From contig AP023240.1 in assembly GCA_016592635.1 (NCBI GenBank), positions 434,001 through 498,000 on the forward strand: 64,000 nt of DNA, in the 5' to 3' direction. Numbering within the stretch: the stretch's first letter is position 1; every line of letters begins with the position of its first letter. This DNA comes from Methyloprofundus sp. Lineage in GTDB: Bacteria > Pseudomonadota > Gammaproteobacteria > Methylococcales > Methylomonadaceae. The position numbers and the translations under genes are program-made. This document shows positions 49,898 to 59,820 of the stretch, in pieces. The notes beneath the pieces were generated by a model. It saw only the letters and a program-made list of their open reading frames with translations. It searched no databases and was not told the origin of the DNA.

Positions 49898-50812
49898 TTA
49901 TTCGGGCAGGGAGATATCAATATTAGTTTCTTCAAGTATGTCTCGGCGTAGCAACTCAATATCGGCCTCTGACTCGCGGGAGCAAACTTTGCCTTCAAAG
50001 CGCTTAATTCCACCAGAAGTGCGCTCACTGACCACATCGACAATGATTTCCCAGTTAATGGTTTTATTGTCGCCAGCAAAGGCAAATACTAGTGCAAGGT
50101 CGCCAAGGTTATTGATAAGGCGAGGTACGCCGCCAGAATAATAATAGAGTGCTGCGCAGGCAGAAGGTAGGAAGACGTTTTCAGGGCTACCAGCTACTTT
50201 TAGGCGATGATGAATATATTGTTCGGTTTCTTCGTAGCCTAGAGGTTTTAAGTGATATTCGATAGAAATACGTTGTGAAAACTGAACCAGTTCGGGTTGG
50301 TTTAGTTTGTCGACTAGCTCGGGCTGTCCTACTAGAACTAGCTGTAACATAATTTGTTGATGGGCATTGATATTGGATAGTAGGCGTAACTCTTCAAGAG
50401 TTTGAATGTCCATGTTTTGTGCTTCATCAACAATCAGTACTACTCGTTTATTCTCGCTACTTTTTTCGGTAATAAATTCGACAAAAGCTTGGTAGCGTTC
50501 GGCTTTGTTGCTGGCAGATGATTCGATTTTGAAAGCGGCAAGTACCCAAGTTAGCAAATCGCCAAATGCGCTATGTGTGTTGGTAATTAAGCCAACTTCA
50601 CATTGTGATTCTATTTTACGTAATAAGCTCCGTACAAGAGTGGTTTTGCCTGAACCAATTTCTCCAGTAATGACGGTGAAGCCTGCTTGACTTACCAGCC
50701 CATATTGGAGAGTAATAAATGCCTTTTTGTGCTTGGAGCTTAAAAAGAGAAAGTTTGGGTCAGGTATCAGTGAAAAAGGTTTTTTTGTTAGACCGAAAAA
50801 CTTAGTATACAT
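49898..50812 (-). CDS. ExeA/XrtA-associated-type AAA ATPase
   Basis: A 304-residue P-loop ATPase: 'FFGLTKKPFSLIPDPNFLFL' start, Walker A TGEIGSGKTTL, Walker B VLIVDEAQNM and the SNINAHQQIMLQLVLVGQPEL block of the ExeA/GspA family. Such ATPases act in secretion-machinery placement and in exosortase/exopolysaccharide clusters. No TM or PG-binding domain is attached. ATG at 50812 (MYTKFFG) is used; a TTG four codons earlier is possible. It lies alone, convergent with a palindromic repeat. It could serve the PEP-CTERM system, by inference. Confidence 0.85.
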   Translation of the reverse strand: MYTKFFGLTKKPFSLIPDPNFLFLSSKHKKAFITLQYGLVSQAGFTVITGEIGSGKTTLVRSLLRKIESQCEVGLITNTHSAFGDLLTWVLAAFKIESSASNKAERYQAFVEFITEKSSENKRVVLIVDEAQNMDIQTLEELRLLSNINAHQQIMLQLVLVGQPELVDKLNQPELVQFSQRISIEYHLKPLGYEETEQYIHHRLKVAGSPENVFLPSACAALYYYSGGVPRLINNLGDLALVFAFAGDNKTINWEIIVDVVSERTSGGIKRFEGKVCSRESEADIELLRRDILEETNIDISLPE

Positions 50813-51063
50813 ACGCAGAATCAATACAAGGCTATAAAGGTCTTATAGTATAGCCTAAAATTGGTCGGGTGGAGTTAATATGATCGTTAGCTTTGTTTGT
50901 TTTGTGAGCGGGGTAGCAAATTAAATTTTGTGAGTTTGTGTGTTTATGGCTCGTCTTAAGATATGCATATGTTTGTGTTGGTGTGTACGGTAAGAGCGTA
51001 AATTTGAAGTCATTATTTTATAATGGTGCTGGAAATGAATGATTTTTATAGGTTAGGTTATTG

Positions 51064-53823
51064 ATGAATGAGTTTGTGATTGGGCAGCGTTGGATGAGTG
51101 CGCCTGAGTCCGAGTTAGGTTTAGGGATAATATCTGAGGTAGCAGGTAAACGAGTAACACTTTTGTTTTTGGCATGTAATGAGCGTAGGGTTTATGCGAT
51201 TGATAATGCGCCTTTAACGCGGGTGCGCTTTTTGGTCGGTGATCAGCTAGAGACAGAGGAGGGGCAGCTAGGTATTGTTGCTGAAGTGCAGGAGCAGGCT
51301 GACGGTATTCTCCGCTATCAATTTTTAAATGATGTGGGTGAGGTATTGTACATAGATGAGATGGAGTTAAGTCATCATTTGCAATTTAATAAGCCACAAG
51401 ATAAATTATTTATTGGACAAGCAGAGTCGGGGAAATGGTTTGCTTTGCGTTATGAAACTTGGCGGCATATGCAGCGCTTGCAGCAGAGTGAAGTTAAAGG
51501 ATTGTTAGGTGCAAGAGCTTCGTTAATTCCACATCAGATATATATTGCGCATGAAGTGGCGCGCCGCGAGCCTGTCAGGGTGATGCTGGCTGATGAAGTG
51601 GGGCTGGGGAAGACTATAGAGGCAGGGTTGATTTTGCAGCATCGGCTGCATATGGGCTTATCTGCGCGTATTATGATTATTGTGCCGGAAAGTCTGTTGC
51701 ATCAGTGGTTGGTGGAAATGTTGCGTCGTTTTAATTTGGCCTTCAGTATTTTTGATGAGGAACGCTGTCTGGCTATCTTGGAAGAAAATCCTTTTGTTAG
51801 TGAGCAGTTGGTATTGTGTGGCTTAGATTTTTTTGAGAAAAACCCACATAGGCAGGTGCAAGCCATTGAGGCTGACTGGGATATTGTGGTAATTGATGAG
51901 GCACATCATCTGCAATGGAATGAGCGCGCCCCGAGTAATGCTTATTTGTTTGTTGAGCAACTGGCAGAAGTTGCGGCAGGGCTAATATTATTAACGGCAA
52001 CACCTGAGCAGCTAGGTAAGCAGACGCATTTTGCCCAACTGCGTTTGCTGGATGCGGATCGGTTTTATAGTTTTGATGCGTTTTTAGCTGAAGAGCAAGA
52101 GTTTGCACCGATTGCACGGTTAGCTGAGAAGTTAGTGAGTGCAGAAGCGTTATCAGGTTCTGAGCAGCAATTATTAACAGGTTTGGTTGATATTAAGTTA
52201 AGCGAAGAGTTTTTTAATGATCAGGCTGAGATTGCGGTAAGGCAAGAGGTGATTGAGCAGTTGGTAGACCGGCATGGTACGGGGCGTATTTTATTTCGTA
52301 ATTCACGACATGTTATTCAAGGGTTTCCTGAGCGAGAGTTTCATGAATATCCACTAGAAAGTGTTGCTAAAGATGATCATGATACTATTTATTTGGCTTG
52401 GCTGGTGGCTCGACTACAGGTACTGGATGTCCAGCAGCAGGTGTTGTTGATTTGTCAGCAAGCTGACACTGTTATCAGATTACAAAAAAGCTTACGAGAT
52501 CGACATGCTATTAATGTTGCCGCTTTTCATGAAGGTATGAGTATTATTGAACGTGACCGAGCAGCTGCTTATTTTGCAGACCCTGATATGAAAGTGCAAA
52601 TATTACTCTGCTCAGAAATTGGTAGTGAGGGGCGTAACTTTCAATTTGTACATCATTTGATCTTGTTGGAGTTACCTGAAAACCCTGATTTATTGCAACA
52701 AAGAATTGGTCGATTAGACCGTATCGGGCAGCAGCATATCATTCAAATTCATGTGCCTTATATTGTTGCTAGCAAGCAGCATAGTCTGTGTTGTTGGTAT
52801 GCAGAGGGCTTGCGGTTATTTCAAGCAAATAGCAATGCTGCTGGCGAAGTCTATCGGCAACAGCAGCAGAGGCTTGAGCAAGTATGTGCAAGTACTGAGC
52901 AGTTGGGCTTGGATGTTTTGGTGGGTGAGGCTAAGAAGCTTATTCGGCAAGTCGAGCAGCAGATGCATCAAGCGCGAGATGTGCTGTTGGAATTGAATTC
53001 TTGTCGGCAAGATGTTGCGGAACAGTTGGTGGCTGCTGTTTATCAGGCATCGCAACCACAAGCTTTATCGGCTTATTTGGATGATATTTTTGAATGCTTT
53101 GGGGTGGATTCTGAATACCATTCGCAAGATTGTTCTATTCTGGTGCCAGGACAGTTACAACGAGTAAGCCGGTTTCCATATGTGCCTGAAGATGGCATTA
53201 CGGTGACGGTTAATCGAAATATTGCTTTGGCGCGTGAGGATATGCAATTTTTAAGCTGGGAGCATCCTATGGTGGTATCAGCTATGGATTTGGTTGTTTC
53301 GGATAATGTAGGTAATGCTGCTCTTAGTGTGGTTAAGCATCCTGAATTGGCTGAAGGGCAATATTTTTTGGAGTGCTTATTTTTGGTTGAATGTAGTGCG
53401 CCGTTGAGTTTGCAACTCAGTCGGTTTTTGCCGGTGACTCCAATACGTATTTTGATTGATCAGGATCTGCATGACTTGAGTGAGCAGGTGCAGCATGATG
53501 AATTACCAGATGTTGTGCATAAATTGGATAAAGAGCAGGTGACCGCATTTATAGGTACTCAGCGACAAGATATTAATGCCATGTTGGCGTTTGCTGAGCA
53601 AAAATCTTTGCTTATTATGCAGGAGTATATTAAACAGGCAACAACAGTCATGCTCACGGTGTTAGCAAAGGAAATAAAGCGTTTAAGTGCATTAAGTAAG
53701 GTTAATTCGGGGATTAAACCTGTTGAAATTGAGCAATTAAAAGAGTGGGCATTAGTGTCGCATGAATATATTAAAGCTGCGCAATTGCGCTTGGATGCGG
53801 TTCGATTTATTATAAGCAGTTGA
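51064..53823 (+). CDS. rapA: RNA polymerase-associated protein RapA (SWI/SNF-type ATPase)
   Basis: A 920-residue Swi2/Snf2 translocase that helps recycle stalled RNA polymerase. An N-terminal RapA tandem domain (~1-110: GQRWMSAPESELGLG) is followed by helicase motifs: Walker A ADEVGLGKTIEAG (~175), DEAH IDEAHHLQW (~277), LLTATP, and the C-terminal helicase half with SEIGSEGRNFQF and QRIGRLDRIGQ. The RapA C-terminal domain runs from ~600 to the end. It starts at ATG 51064 just after an in-frame TTG. Single-gene, with a 240-bp leader region. Confidence 0.94.
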   Translation: MNEFVIGQRWMSAPESELGLGIISEVAGKRVTLLFLACNERRVYAIDNAPLTRVRFLVGDQLETEEGQLGIVAEVQEQADGILRYQFLNDVGEVLYIDEMELSHHLQFNKPQDKLFIGQAESGKWFALRYETWRHMQRLQQSEVKGLLGARASLIPHQIYIAHEVARREPVRVMLADEVGLGKTIEAGLILQHRLHMGLSARIMIIVPESLLHQWLVEMLRRFNLAFSIFDEERCLAILEENPFVSEQLVLCGLDFFEKNPHRQVQAIEADWDIVVIDEAHHLQWNERAPSNAYLFVEQLAEVAAGLILLTATPEQLGKQTHFAQLRLLDADRFYSFDAFLAEEQEFAPIARLAEKLVSAEALSGSEQQLLTGLVDIKLSEEFFNDQAEIAVRQEVIEQLVDRHGTGRILFRNSRHVIQGFPEREFHEYPLESVAKDDHDTIYLAWLVARLQVLDVQQQVLLICQQADTVIRLQKSLRDRHAINVAAFHEGMSIIERDRAAAYFADPDMKVQILLCSEIGSEGRNFQFVHHLILLELPENPDLLQQRIGRLDRIGQQHIIQIHVPYIVASKQHSLCCWYAEGLRLFQANSNAAGEVYRQQQQRLEQVCASTEQLGLDVLVGEAKKLIRQVEQQMHQARDVLLELNSCRQDVAEQLVAAVYQASQPQALSAYLDDIFECFGVDSEYHSQDCSILVPGQLQRVSRFPYVPEDGITVTVNRNIALAREDMQFLSWEHPMVVSAMDLVVSDNVGNAALSVVKHPELAEGQYFLECLFLVECSAPLSLQLSRFLPVTPIRILIDQDLHDLSEQVQHDELPDVVHKLDKEQVTAFIGTQRQDINAMLAFAEQKSLLIMQEYIKQATTVMLTVLAKEIKRLSALSKVNSGIKPVEIEQLKEWALVSHEYIKAAQLRLDAVRFIISS

Positions 53824-53890
53824 ATGAAGTATTTTGCTGTTGGGCGTTAATACAGAAATAAATGAATAATAATAAAAGGTAGAGAAAAAC

Positions 53891-54607
53891 ATGGGCTTAT
53901 TTGATTCGATTAGCAGTAAAGCTAAAGTAAAGACAGCAAATAAAAAGGCACAAGCTGCACGTGCTACGAAGGATGTGGCACAAGCAGATAAGTTATTTGC
54001 GGAAGCTATCGCTATATATGGCAGTATTGCATCTGATAATGGCGCTTTTAAGGATGCGCTGTATAACTGGGGGGTTACTTTACTGCATAGGGCGCGTTCA
54101 AAGGAAGGTGCCGAAGCAATCGGTATGTATGAAGATGCTGGCAAGCGATTTTCTTACTGTTTGGTGGCGAAGGAAGATTACTTGGCTGCTGCTTTAGATT
54201 GGAGTGCTGCATTAATGGAATTGGCACCTTTGCAGGATGAGTCAGAAAGAGAGGCAACTTACGCTCTGGCTAAAGAAAAAATGACGATTGCCAATGATAT
54301 TCAAGAGGGTGTGGCAAGTTATAATCTTGCTTGTCTGCATGCGGTACATGGTGATTTTGATGCTTGTAAGGAGTCTTTGGAAGCGGCGCTTGCTTATCAA
54401 AACCTGCCGGATGAAGAAGATATCATAAATGATGCTGATATGCAGATTGCTAAAACCCAAGTTTGGTTTGATGGTTTCATTGCTTCTATTAGTGCACCTG
54501 AAGAAGATGAAGATACTGAGGGTGAATCCGATGAGGCGGCTGAGAGTAATGTTGCATATTCTAAAAGTAAGATTAAAAAAAGTAAATATAAGGCTGACTA
54601 CGATTAA
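53891..54607 (+). CDS. TPR-like repeat protein with acidic/basic tail
   Basis: A 238-residue soluble protein. Residues ~15-190 form TPR-like helix pairs (ADKLFAEAIAIYGSIA, FKDALYNWGVTLLHRA, GVASYNLACLHAVHGDF). The C-terminus is acidic (PEEDEDTEGESDEAAES) and ends in a Lys-rich stretch. Such proteins usually scaffold protein contacts; no enzyme motif. It starts at ATG 53891 with a GGTAGAG site 6-8 nt ahead. It lies alone between rapA and sodB. Confidence 0.75.
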   Translation: MGLFDSISSKAKVKTANKKAQAARATKDVAQADKLFAEAIAIYGSIASDNGAFKDALYNWGVTLLHRARSKEGAEAIGMYEDAGKRFSYCLVAKEDYLAAALDWSAALMELAPLQDESEREATYALAKEKMTIANDIQEGVASYNLACLHAVHGDFDACKESLEAALAYQNLPDEEDIINDADMQIAKTQVWFDGFIASISAPEEDEDTEGESDEAAESNVAYSKSKIKKSKYKADYD

Positions 54608-54819
54608 AGTAGTGCTGATGTAATAATTCGCAGCTTGCGTAACAACCTATGAGGTTGTGATTTTATTGGGCTTAGGTTTTGGGTGGGGCAATTTTTGTGA
54701 ATACTTTACTAAAATACTTGGTTTTTATTTGAATAATAATTTATACTCACTGCAATCAACAGTATCTTGTGTTTGATAGTGTTGCAATTATAGAATTAAA
54801 TGAGTTAGGAGAAACAAAA

Positions 54820-55401
54820 ATGGCTTACGAATTACCAGCATTGCCGTATGCAATAGATGCTTTGGCGCCGCACATTTCTGCAGAAACTTTAGAGTTTCAT
54901 CATGGGAAGCATCACCAAACCTATGTGACTAATCTAAATAATTTAGTGCCAGGTAGTCAATTTGACGGTGCTTCAATAGAAAGTCTGATTGCGCGTGCTT
55001 CAGGAGGTATTTTTAATAATGCGGCTCAAGTTTGGAATCATACTTTTTATTGGAATAGTTTATCGCCAAACGGTGGTGGTGAGCCTACAGGTGTATTGGC
55101 GGATGCAATTAATGCAACTTTTGGTTCTTTTGCTGAATTTAAAGAAGCATTTTCAAAATGTGCAATCACTACATTTGGTTCGGGTTGGGGTTGGTTGGTA
55201 AAAAATGCCGATGGTAGCTTGGAGTTGGTAAGTACTAGTAACGCTGGTTGTCCTTTGACGGAAGGTCAAACGCCATTGTTGACTTGTGATGTTTGGGAGC
55301 ATGCTTATTATATTGATTATCGTAATGCACGCCCTAAATACTTGGAAGCATTTTGGTCTTTGGTTAATTGGGAATTTGCTGCAGAAAATTTTGCTGCTTA
55401 A
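54820..55401 (+). CDS. sodB: Superoxide dismutase (Fe type)
   Basis: A 193-residue Fe/Mn-superoxide dismutase. Metal ligands: His in [12 protein letters not shown] (~26), His in [10 protein letters not shown] (~74), Asp and His in [12 protein letters not shown] (~156/160). The GSGWGWLV and AGCPL-containing parts resemble the iron form. ATG at 54820 follows an AGGAG site; the frame is open to 54769 but the upstream part is not SOD-like. Followed by a hairpin terminator. Confidence 0.95.
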   Translation: MAYELPALPYAIDALAPHISAETLEFHHGKHHQTYVTNLNNLVPGSQFDGASIESLIARASGGIFNNAAQVWNHTFYWNSLSPNGGGEPTGVLADAINATFGSFAEFKEAFSKCAITTFGSGWGWLVKNADGSLELVSTSNAGCPLTEGQTPLLTCDVWEHAYYIDYRNARPKYLEAFWSLVNWEFAAENFAA

Positions 55402-55420
55402 GGTTTTTTGCTTTCTATGT

Positions 55421-55451
55421 AGGTGATGTTTTGTAAAAAAACATCACCTTT
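55421..55451 (+). terminator. Intrinsic terminator of sodB
   Basis: AGGTGATGTTTT and AAACATCACCT form a stem with a GTAAA-type loop, followed by TTTT. Good position 20 bp after the sodB stop. Confidence 0.8.
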
Positions 55452-55483
55452 TAGATAGTGAAATCTACAAGGTTTAAGTAAAA

Positions 55484-55518
55484 AAGCCTGAGTTTGTTAA
55501 GGAACTCAGGCTTTTTTT
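55484..55518. terminator. Bidirectional terminator between sodB and sspB
   Basis: AAGCCTGAGTT (from 55484) pairs with AACTCAGGCTT (to 55513), with a T run on the plus side and A run on the other, suited to both convergent transcripts. It lies just 3' of the sspB stop. Confidence 0.8.
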
Positions 55519-55524
55519 ATGGCT

Positions 55525-55896
55525 TTATTTTACAACGCGTAAATGTGAGCGTGGCGGTGTATCGTCAGGAGGAGGGATGTCGTCACCTTCTTCTTGGTCA
55601 AATACCATGCCTTTGCCATTTTCGCGTGCGTATATTGCCATAATGGCTGGAACCGGTGCGATGATATGCATGGGTTGTCCATTAAAACGTGCATTGAACT
55701 CTACTGTTGTGTTGCCTAGTGATAGTTCGTTGATCGCTTCGGGGTGAACATTAAGTACAATTTTATCATCCTCAATATACTCTTCTGGTAATGCTGCATG
55801 AGGGTGCGTAGCATCAACGAGCAAATGTGGTGTTAGATTATTGTCAATAATCCAGTCATAAATTGAACGAATCAGGTAGGGCTTTAAAGGGGTCAT
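55525..55896 (-). CDS. sspB: ClpXP adaptor SspB
   Basis: A 123-residue adaptor that tethers ssrA-tagged proteins to ClpXP. The folded core has 'PYLIRSIYDWIIDNNLTPHL', the YIEDDKIVLNVHPEA block and the NTTVEFNARFNG strand. The flexible tail ends RSHLRVVK, the ClpX-binding motif. It overlaps the sspA stop by 4 nt. Confidence 0.95.
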   Translation of the reverse strand: MTPLKPYLIRSIYDWIIDNNLTPHLLVDATHPHAALPEEYIEDDKIVLNVHPEAINELSLGNTTVEFNARFNGQPMHIIAPVPAIMAIYARENGKGMVFDQEEGDDIPPPDDTPPRSHLRVVK

Positions 55897-56534
55897 TTTT
55901 TAGTCGTTGGTTTAAGCATTTCTTGCTCTTCTTCGCTTAAGCTTGCTTGAAACCCTTCACGAGCAAAAAGGCGTTGTGCATAGCTAGTAATATCACTAGC
56001 ACTTTCTGGTAGTTCAATACCAATGCTGGATAAGCGCCATAGTAAAGGTGCCAAAGTACAGTCAATTAATGAAAAATCATCGCTCATAAAGAACTCATGC
56101 GCCTGAAATAATGGTACGGCAGCAATAAGGCTTTCTTTCAGCATTTTTTTAGCGCGTGCCGATTTTTTTTCACCAGAGTTTAGAACCTCAGCAAGCAAGT
56201 GGTACCAATCTTGGTCTATGCGTTTAATGACCATGCGAGCATTAGCTCTTGAAACTGGGTCCATTTGGTGTAGTGGCGGATGCGGGAAGCGTTCATCCAG
56301 ATATTCCATAATGATGCGCGCATCGTACAAAACCAAGTCACGTTCCACTAGTGTGGGGGATGTGCCATTGGGATTTAGTTCCAATAAGCTTTCCGGAGGA
56401 TCGCTAGGGTCAAAATATTCAATTTCTGCCGTTACCCCTTTTTCATGTAAGGCAAGTCTTGCGCAGTGACTCATGGCGCAGGTAGGTGAGGAAAACAGTG
56501 TCATGACTGACCGGCGAGTATTAACAGTTACCAC
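55893..56534 (-). CDS. sspA: Stringent starvation protein A
   Basis: A 213-residue GST-fold protein that binds RNA polymerase during starvation. The N-terminal thioredoxin-like part (RRSVMTLFSSPTCAMSHCAR) and the LYDARIIMEYLDERFPHPPL stretch are the sspA hallmarks; the C-terminal helical half has SLIDCTLAPLLWRL. The GTG at 56534, with GGAG ahead, aligns with the usual N-terminus; a longer TTG start at 56549 is less likely. Operon sspA-sspB as in gammaproteobacteria. Confidence 0.93.
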   Translation of the reverse strand: MVTVNTRRSVMTLFSSPTCAMSHCARLALHEKGVTAEIEYFDPSDPPESLLELNPNGTSPTLVERDLVLYDARIIMEYLDERFPHPPLHQMDPVSRANARMVIKRIDQDWYHLLAEVLNSGEKKSARAKKMLKESLIAAVPLFQAHEFFMSDDFSLIDCTLAPLLWRLSSIGIELPESASDITSYAQRLFAREGFQASLSEEEQEMLKPTTKK

Positions 56535-56706
56535 GAATCGCAACTCCAAAGTAATTTAAAAATTAGACAAAACAGACTTATTATATCATGAAATATAAAG
56601 CCTAATTGTTTACTTTATTATTTTGTCAAATTTAATTTTTGTGATTTATCAATATGATGCCTCCTGAATTCGTATAATAAGTGCATAACCCTCTGCAAGT
56701 ACTGAC

Positions 56707-58034
56707 TAGTACCTCGCCCTCTAAATAATTAATAAATAAATTATCAGTCCAGCTTCTATTCTGGTAACCTTAACATAGTCTATATTATTCCGTATCGAAT
56801 CCACCGACAGGAAGCCATGAGAACCCCCAAATTTCCAGTTACATTAAAAGATGATGAACGCGAAGAGCTCGAAAAAATAACTCGCCAACAGACAGCAAAA
56901 TCGAGCATGGTATTACGAGCCAAGATTATCTTATTAGCAAACTCAGGCATGAAATATCAGAATATTGCGCAAAAACTTGATGTACAGAATAATATAATTA
57001 CGAACTGGACTGCACGTTGGCACGAACTAGCAAACAAGCCAGTCCGGGAGAGGCTTCAGGATCTTCCGCGCCCAGGCACTCCAGATACATTTACCCCCGA
57101 ACAACTGTGTCGAATAATTGCACTTTCCTGTGAAAAGCCTGAAGACTATGATCGTCCCATCACTCATTGGACACATAGAGAATTGGCGGAAGAAGCGATC
57201 AAACAAGGTATTGTCGAGACTATTTCAGCAAATCATTTAGGCCGTCTTTTAAAAAAAACGACTTAAAACCTCATCTTAGCCAATACTGGCTCAATGCAAA
57301 AGCGGATGAGCGAAAAGAAGAAAGAATCACAGATATTTGTAACCTTTATGCAAATTCTCTGAAAACGCCAGAAGAACTTTTTATCAGTGTTGATGAAATG
57401 ACAGGTATTCAGGCATTGGAACGAATTTCCCCCGATTTGCCAATGAGAGCGGGTCAAGTTCAATCTATCGAATTTGAATATGAGCGTCATGGCACGCAAA
57501 CACTTTTAGGAGGGTTTAATGTGGCAACAGGAGTTATAGATGGTTTGATTCAAGAGACACGAACTGAGATCGATTTTGTTGAGTCGATCAAATATCTGAT
57601 TGAGAAAAACCCAGAAAAGAAAGTTTATCATTTTATCGCTGACCAATTAAATACCCATAAATCGGAAACTCTTGTGCGCTTTGTTGCAGACTTTTGTAAT
57701 GACACTCAAGAGCTTGGAGTGAAAGGTAAAAGTGGCATATTACAATCCATGAAAACACGGGAGGAGTACCTGATGATAGGCAATAGGCGCATTGTATTTC
57801 ACTATACACCTAAGCATGCTTCATGGATGAACCAGATTGAAATCTGGTTTGGAATATTAATGAAAAAAGTCATCAGGCGAGGCAATTTTGTTTCACAGCA
57901 GGACTTGAAAGACAAAATTCAAAATTTCATGGATTACTTTAATGAAACGATGGCCAAACCATTCAAATGGACATACAAAGGGAAGGCGTTGACCGCATAG
58001 ATATATTATTAATTATTTAAGGGGTACGGTACTA
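56707..58034 (+). mobile_element. IS630-family element nested in the IS30 element
   Basis: Inverted ends share AGTACC, CCC and AAATAATTAATAA (56723-56735; complement at 58006-58018). Both outer ends are flanked by TA (56707-56708, 58033-58034), the duplication expected for this family. Two overlapping frames encode the transposase. Confidence 0.85.
56817..58000 (+). CDS. IS630-family transposase in two frames (-1 frameshift)
   Basis: Frame 1 (56817-57266, 149 residues) is the N-terminal helix-turn-helix half (KYQNIAQKLDVQNNIITNW, HWTHRELAEEA). Frame 2 (open from about 57258, to 58000) is the DDE half: Asp in ISVDEMTGIQALER, Asp in HFIADQLNTHKSE and Glu in WMNQIEIWFG. The junction sits on an eight-A run (TTAAAAAAAAC at ~57249-57260) where a -1 slip joins the frames. 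The A AAA AAA heptamer is a known slippery type in IS elements, so this is likely programmed frameshifting rather than decay. The fused protein would be about 395 residues. Confidence 0.8.
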
Positions 58035-58109
58035 GCTTAATACCTATTGAATAAAGACAGAACATAGGTGTAAAGTAAACAGCTACCAAACAATTTACAG
58101 AGGCTACAA

Positions 58110-59036
58110 ATGAGCTATACACACCTATGTCCTGAAGAAAGATATTATATAGAAATTGAATTAAAAAAGGGAACTTCACATAATAAAATAGCAGAAGCCC
58201 TAGGACGAAACCAAAGTAACATTTCACGAGAGATAAAACGAAATACAGGTCAAAAAGGCTATAGGCATAAACAAGCGGAAGGTTTTGCTCAAATACGACA
58301 CAAAAACAAGCCTAAAGAAGTTAAATTAACGGATGAAATAAAATGTATTGTTAATACTCGTATTGAGGATGACTGGAGTCCTGAGCAGATTGCAGGGCGA
58401 TTAAAACAAGAGGGTGTTATTAGCCTTCATCATGAAACAATCTACCAACATATCTTGTTGGACAAAAAGGCAGGAGGGTCGCTATATAAGCACCTTCGGC
58501 ACCAGAATAAAACCTATCGTAAACGGTATGGATCAGCCCATAATAGGACAGGAATTCCTAATAGAGTTGATATAGAAGAGCGTCCTGAAGAGGCTAATAA
58601 TCGTGAGCGGATAGGTGATTGGGAGGCAGATACGATCATTGGGAAAAATCACAAAGGAGCGATTGTCACATTGGATGAGCGAGTTTCTAAGTTACGGCTT
58701 GCTTTTCCTTTGGCGGGGAAAAAATCTCAACCTGTATTAGACGCAATTATTTTAGTACTTGACCCTATAAAAAGCTTTGTTAAAACAATTACTTTTGATA
58801 ATGGAAAAGAGTTTACCTTGCATGAAAAAATAGCAGAAGCATTGGGTTGTGATACGTATTTTGCAACTCCCTACAGCTCTTGGGAGAGAGGCCAAAATGA
58901 GAATGCTAATGGCTTATTAAGACAGTATTTTCCTAAAGCAATGGAGTTGATTGATGTCACGATAAAAGAGGTTTTTAGAGCCGTTGATAAGCTGAATAGT
59001 CGCCCTAAAAAGTGTCTCAATTACAAAGGTATTTAA
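58110..59036 (+). CDS. IS30-family transposase, C-terminus damaged
   Basis: A 308-residue product. The N-terminal HTH (YTHLCPEERYYIEIELKKG, KIAEALGRNQSNISREIKRN) and DDE core (Asp in GDWEADTIIG, Asp in ITFDNGKEF, Glu in GQNENANGLLRQYFPK) are clear. IS30 proteins normally go on after LNSRPKKCLNY with a TPYEVF block; here the frame ends at KGI, and the missing FKELTG... continues in another frame, so ~11 bp appear to be lost around 59030. Probably inactive or weak. Start ATG at 58110 after an AGAGG site. Confidence 0.85.
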   Translation: MSYTHLCPEERYYIEIELKKGTSHNKIAEALGRNQSNISREIKRNTGQKGYRHKQAEGFAQIRHKNKPKEVKLTDEIKCIVNTRIEDDWSPEQIAGRLKQEGVISLHHETIYQHILLDKKAGGSLYKHLRHQNKTYRKRYGSAHNRTGIPNRVDIEERPEEANNRERIGDWEADTIIGKNHKGAIVTLDERVSKLRLAFPLAGKKSQPVLDAIILVLDPIKSFVKTITFDNGKEFTLHEKIAEALGCDTYFATPYSSWERGQNENANGLLRQYFPKAMELIDVTIKEVFRAVDKLNSRPKKCLNYKGI

Positions 59037-59349
59037 AGAGCTGACTGGGATAGATATGAAAAATTTAGTAGGTTATGCACTTATGAGTTGAATTCAGCCC
59101 TTTTAAAATTTGCCCAAGCTTTGCGCAGTTCTAGTGAGAGAATTCAGAGTGATTGGTAAATACCTAGAACATTACTAAAACTAAGTGTATGGCATGCTAA
59201 GTAACTGTTTCAGCGATATAGTTACTTGTAAAATTGGCTATTAGGTAAGCACAACTGTGCTTTAGATAAGTATAGTACTGGAGGTATTCGGGTTTTCGCA
59301 GTAAACTTCAACTTTTATTGGATAAAATTATAATAAAGGGGAATCAATC

Positions 59350-59748
59350 ATGATAAAAAAATCGTTGACTTTAGTCTGTTTAGTGGCAGGTATTGGGTTT
59401 TCAGGATCTGTTTTTGCTTATGGTAGCGAATACTCTAGTAATGGATGTAAGAAACCACGCTTTAAAAGTTTTACTCCAGAACATAAGTCTGAGGTGGATC
59501 CTGAGTCTGAAATTTCTTTTACCGTATCGGGTTATGCTGAACCTGGTTCGATTGAAGTAGTTGCTAAAAAAGTACCTTTAAAGCCAAACATAGATTTTAA
59601 TGGTACTTATTACACGGTGACGGCAAAATTACCTGCTTCACTAACAGGGAAATATGCGCGTATTCATGTCAATGCTGATGCAATGATGGGTTGTAATGGT
59701 AAGGATGGCTGGTTGCTTAAAATTAGAGATAAAGCAGAAGCTCAGTAG
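59350..59748 (+). CDS. Small secreted protein of unknown function
   Basis: A 132-residue protein: signal peptide (residues 1-23, VFA|YG) and a mature beta-rich domain with two Cys (GCKKPRF and MMGCNGKDGW), possibly one disulphide. 'FTPEHKSEVDPESEISFTVSG' and 'KYARIHVNADA' suggest an Ig-like or CopC-type fold, but no family is recognised. It has an AAGGGG site. It is isolated between an IS30 element and a convergent deaminase gene with a hairpin between. Confidence 0.6.
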   Translation: MIKKSLTLVCLVAGIGFSGSVFAYGSEYSSNGCKKPRFKSFTPEHKSEVDPESEISFTVSGYAEPGSIEVVAKKVPLKPNIDFNGTYYTVTAKLPASLTGKYARIHVNADAMMGCNGKDGWLLKIRDKAEAQ

Positions 59749-59786
59749 GGAAAGGCTTTATAAATATTGGAAGTCTTTTTTGGAGT

Positions 59787-59807
59787 TGAGGCACATTCTG
59801 TGCCTCA
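59787..59807. terminator. Convergent hairpin after the secreted protein gene
   Basis: TGAGGCAC (59787-59794) pairs with GTGCCTCA (59800-59807), 8 bp with a 5-nt loop. It lies between convergent genes; a T-rich flank upstream serves the minus strand poorly, so strength is uncertain. Confidence 0.5.
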
Positions 59808-59820
59808 GCAGTTTCAACCC

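Larger units (their letters stand above)
56666..59095 (+). mobile_element. IS30-family element interrupted by an IS630-family element
   Basis: Imperfect inverted ends GAATTCGTATAATAAGTG... (56666-56690) and ...CACTTATGAGTTGAATTC (59071-59095) bracket an IS30-type transposase. Between the left end and the transposase lies the whole IS630 element (56707-58034). The IS30 transposase has lost its normal C-terminus, so the composite is probably inactive for IS30. Confidence 0.8.
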
